DNA of 64,000 bases from Paralithodes platypus (lineage: Eukaryota > Arthropoda > Malacostraca > Decapoda > Lithodidae): the NCBI GenBank assembly GCA_032716605.1, contig CM064495.1, forward strand, positions 46,619,701 to 46,683,700, read 5' to 3'. The stretch's first letter is position 1. Each line of letters begins with the position of its first letter. Both the position numbers and the translations under genes were made by a program. This document shows, one piece after another, positions 62,951-64,000 of this stretch. The notes beneath the pieces were generated by a model. It was given only the letters and a program-made list of their open reading frames with translations. It was not told the origin of the DNA and did no database searches.

Positions 62951-63723
62951 CAGTGGAATCTCGCATCTAACGCATTTTGATCTAACGAATTTGCATCTAA
63001 CGACCCTATTGGAGCTCTACCCGATCTCAATCTAACGAACCAAAATCCATATCTAACGGCAATTATTCTGGGTGCCCGGTATCGAATTTACAAATTTCCC
63101 GCCAATCCCTAAAAATTTCCCGCCAATTGCCGATGCGTTAAACACTACCTAGCGTCCCTCCCTCCCCGCCACTGTTCAGGTCAGTCAAGTTTGCGCGGCA
63201 CCATAGTTGACCTGTTCTAAAGTTGTGCTCGTCTCGCTCCAACATTTTGTTCTACCTTCCGAAGTTGGTGGTGTGTTACGCCTTTCATGATGTCAACCCA
63301 AGCATCAGGTACTGGAGAAGGGAGTGGTGAGAATGGAAACATGCATGTAAGGAAGACAAAAGTTCCAGTGAAGAGGGCTACGCGTGTTGGAAAAAAAAAT
63401 AATAAATATACGGCAGAGGATAAAGCGAAAGTGATTGAACTAATTGACAAAGGCCTAAAGAACTGTGAGATAGTGAAAATAACTGGGTTTCCCGAGGGGA
63501 TAGTGCATAATATATATATATTACATACATATTAATACATTATTTGAATATATTTTGTCTCAAAATAGCACTCGGAAGGGTAAAAAAATTAAAATGGGGA
63601 CTCTGTATAAATTTTGGCACCAATTACCATTTTTCCCATTAGGTTATGTATTCATATCTAACGAATCTGGATCTAACGCGATTTTTTCGGCACCTATTAT
63701 TCGTTAGATACGAGATTCCACTG
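62951..63723 (+). mobile_element. Tigger-like DNA element with transposase remnant
   Basis: Ends CAGTGGAATCTCGCATCTAA and CGTTAGATACGAGATTCCACTG are inverted and bordered by TA; the motif ATCTAACG recurs inside each end. An open frame at 63287-63535 encodes a CENP-B/pogo-type N-terminal helix-turn-helix start (YTAEDKAKVIELIDKGLKNC, IVKITGFPEGIVH) and is then lost, with no DDE domain. It is a deletion derivative. Confidence 0.85.
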
Positions 63724-63725
63724 TA

Positions 63726-64000
63726 TTTACCTAATTGCCTAATTGTATTTACCTAATTGTAGTTTACAGGAGTTGAGCTAAGCTCGTGTTGTCCCGTCTC
63801 TCAGTCTACTTTTTATCCAATTTTTTCTTGAAAATATGGATGTTCCTTGCCCCTACCATATATCATTTATTAAAATAAATCAACTCATTGACAGATTTTA
63901 TGCAATCCCAGCCTTAACCCAATCAGTGCGGGCATTCCGCTATAATAGGGCTCATTCAGACACTCATGATTGCTTAAGTAAGTGCCTGAATGAAATAAAA
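63726..64000 (-). mobile_element. CR1-like LINE 3' end, runs off the window
   Basis: GTATTTACCTAATTG occurs at about 63723 and 63745 as a tail repeat, followed by TTTACAGGAGTTGAGCTAAG. The minus strand reads IFKKKLDKK, the usual FK-x-KLD end of a CR1-type RT. A family different from the 1-6 kb copies. Confidence 0.6.

Noticed and set aside
63287..63535. Host CENP-B-like gene
   Set aside because: It lies between Tigger-type inverted ends with TA flanks and lacks the catalytic domain.

Overview
This is a gene-poor, repeat-dense stretch of an animal nuclear genome, most likely an arthropod and probably a decapod crustacean. The basis is: one multi-exon gene with GT-AG introns up to about 10 kb; many 5'-truncated non-LTR retrotransposons (CR1-like, RTE-like, Jockey/L2-like and RNase H-bearing I/R1-like); several tRNA-derived SINE families; many MITEs; and scattered TTAGG-type pentamers, the arthropod telomere unit. 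The clade is inferred. No rRNA gene, intact tRNA gene, CRISPR array or bacterial-type operon was seen.

The only host gene I can support is a TTC14 orthologue (S1 RNA-binding and tetratricopeptide-repeat protein with a long Ser/Arg tail). It lies on the minus strand from 62819 down to its stop codon at 20890. Fifteen exons (218, 144, 192, 123, 108, 87, 335, 76, 74, 589, 96, 42, 42, 45 and 1681 nt) join in frame to 1284 codons including the stop. The first exon(s), with the start codon and the front of the S1 domain, lie beyond the right edge. The introns carry almost all the mobile DNA on the right two thirds.

Layout. 1-6.1 kb: head-to-tail CR1-like fragments with a SINE and two terminal-inverted-repeat elements nested inside. 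6.1-8.8 kb: a large inverted repeat, short tandem repeats and unassigned DNA. 8.8-20.8 kb: small interspersed repeats, a SINE-like family carrying a LINE 3' tail, MITEs and unassigned DNA, with no credible gene. 20.8-62.8 kb: TTC14. Inside it are an exon plus LINE-fragment duplication (25.7-28.7 kb), an almost complete Jockey/L2-like LINE (29.5-32.4 kb), an RNase H LINE fragment with a 15-bp target duplication (36.7-38.0 kb), and two copies of a 2A-peptide-encoding LINE in opposite orientation (45.8-49.8 and 53.0-57.8 kb) that bracket three TTC14 exons. 62.8-64 kb: a Tigger/pogo-derived element and a CR1-like 3' end.

The most interesting features are four. The LINE encodes a canonical 2A (D-x-E-x-N-P-G-P) motif before a PHD-type finger, an endonuclease and a reverse transcriptase. 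Short non-autonomous elements appear to share both the start and the 3' end of that LINE. A 42-nt phase-neutral TTC14 exon was duplicated together with a LINE fragment, and a third copy has lost the exon. The opposed LINE copies flank three exons. No promoter could be placed because the gene's 5' end is outside the window.
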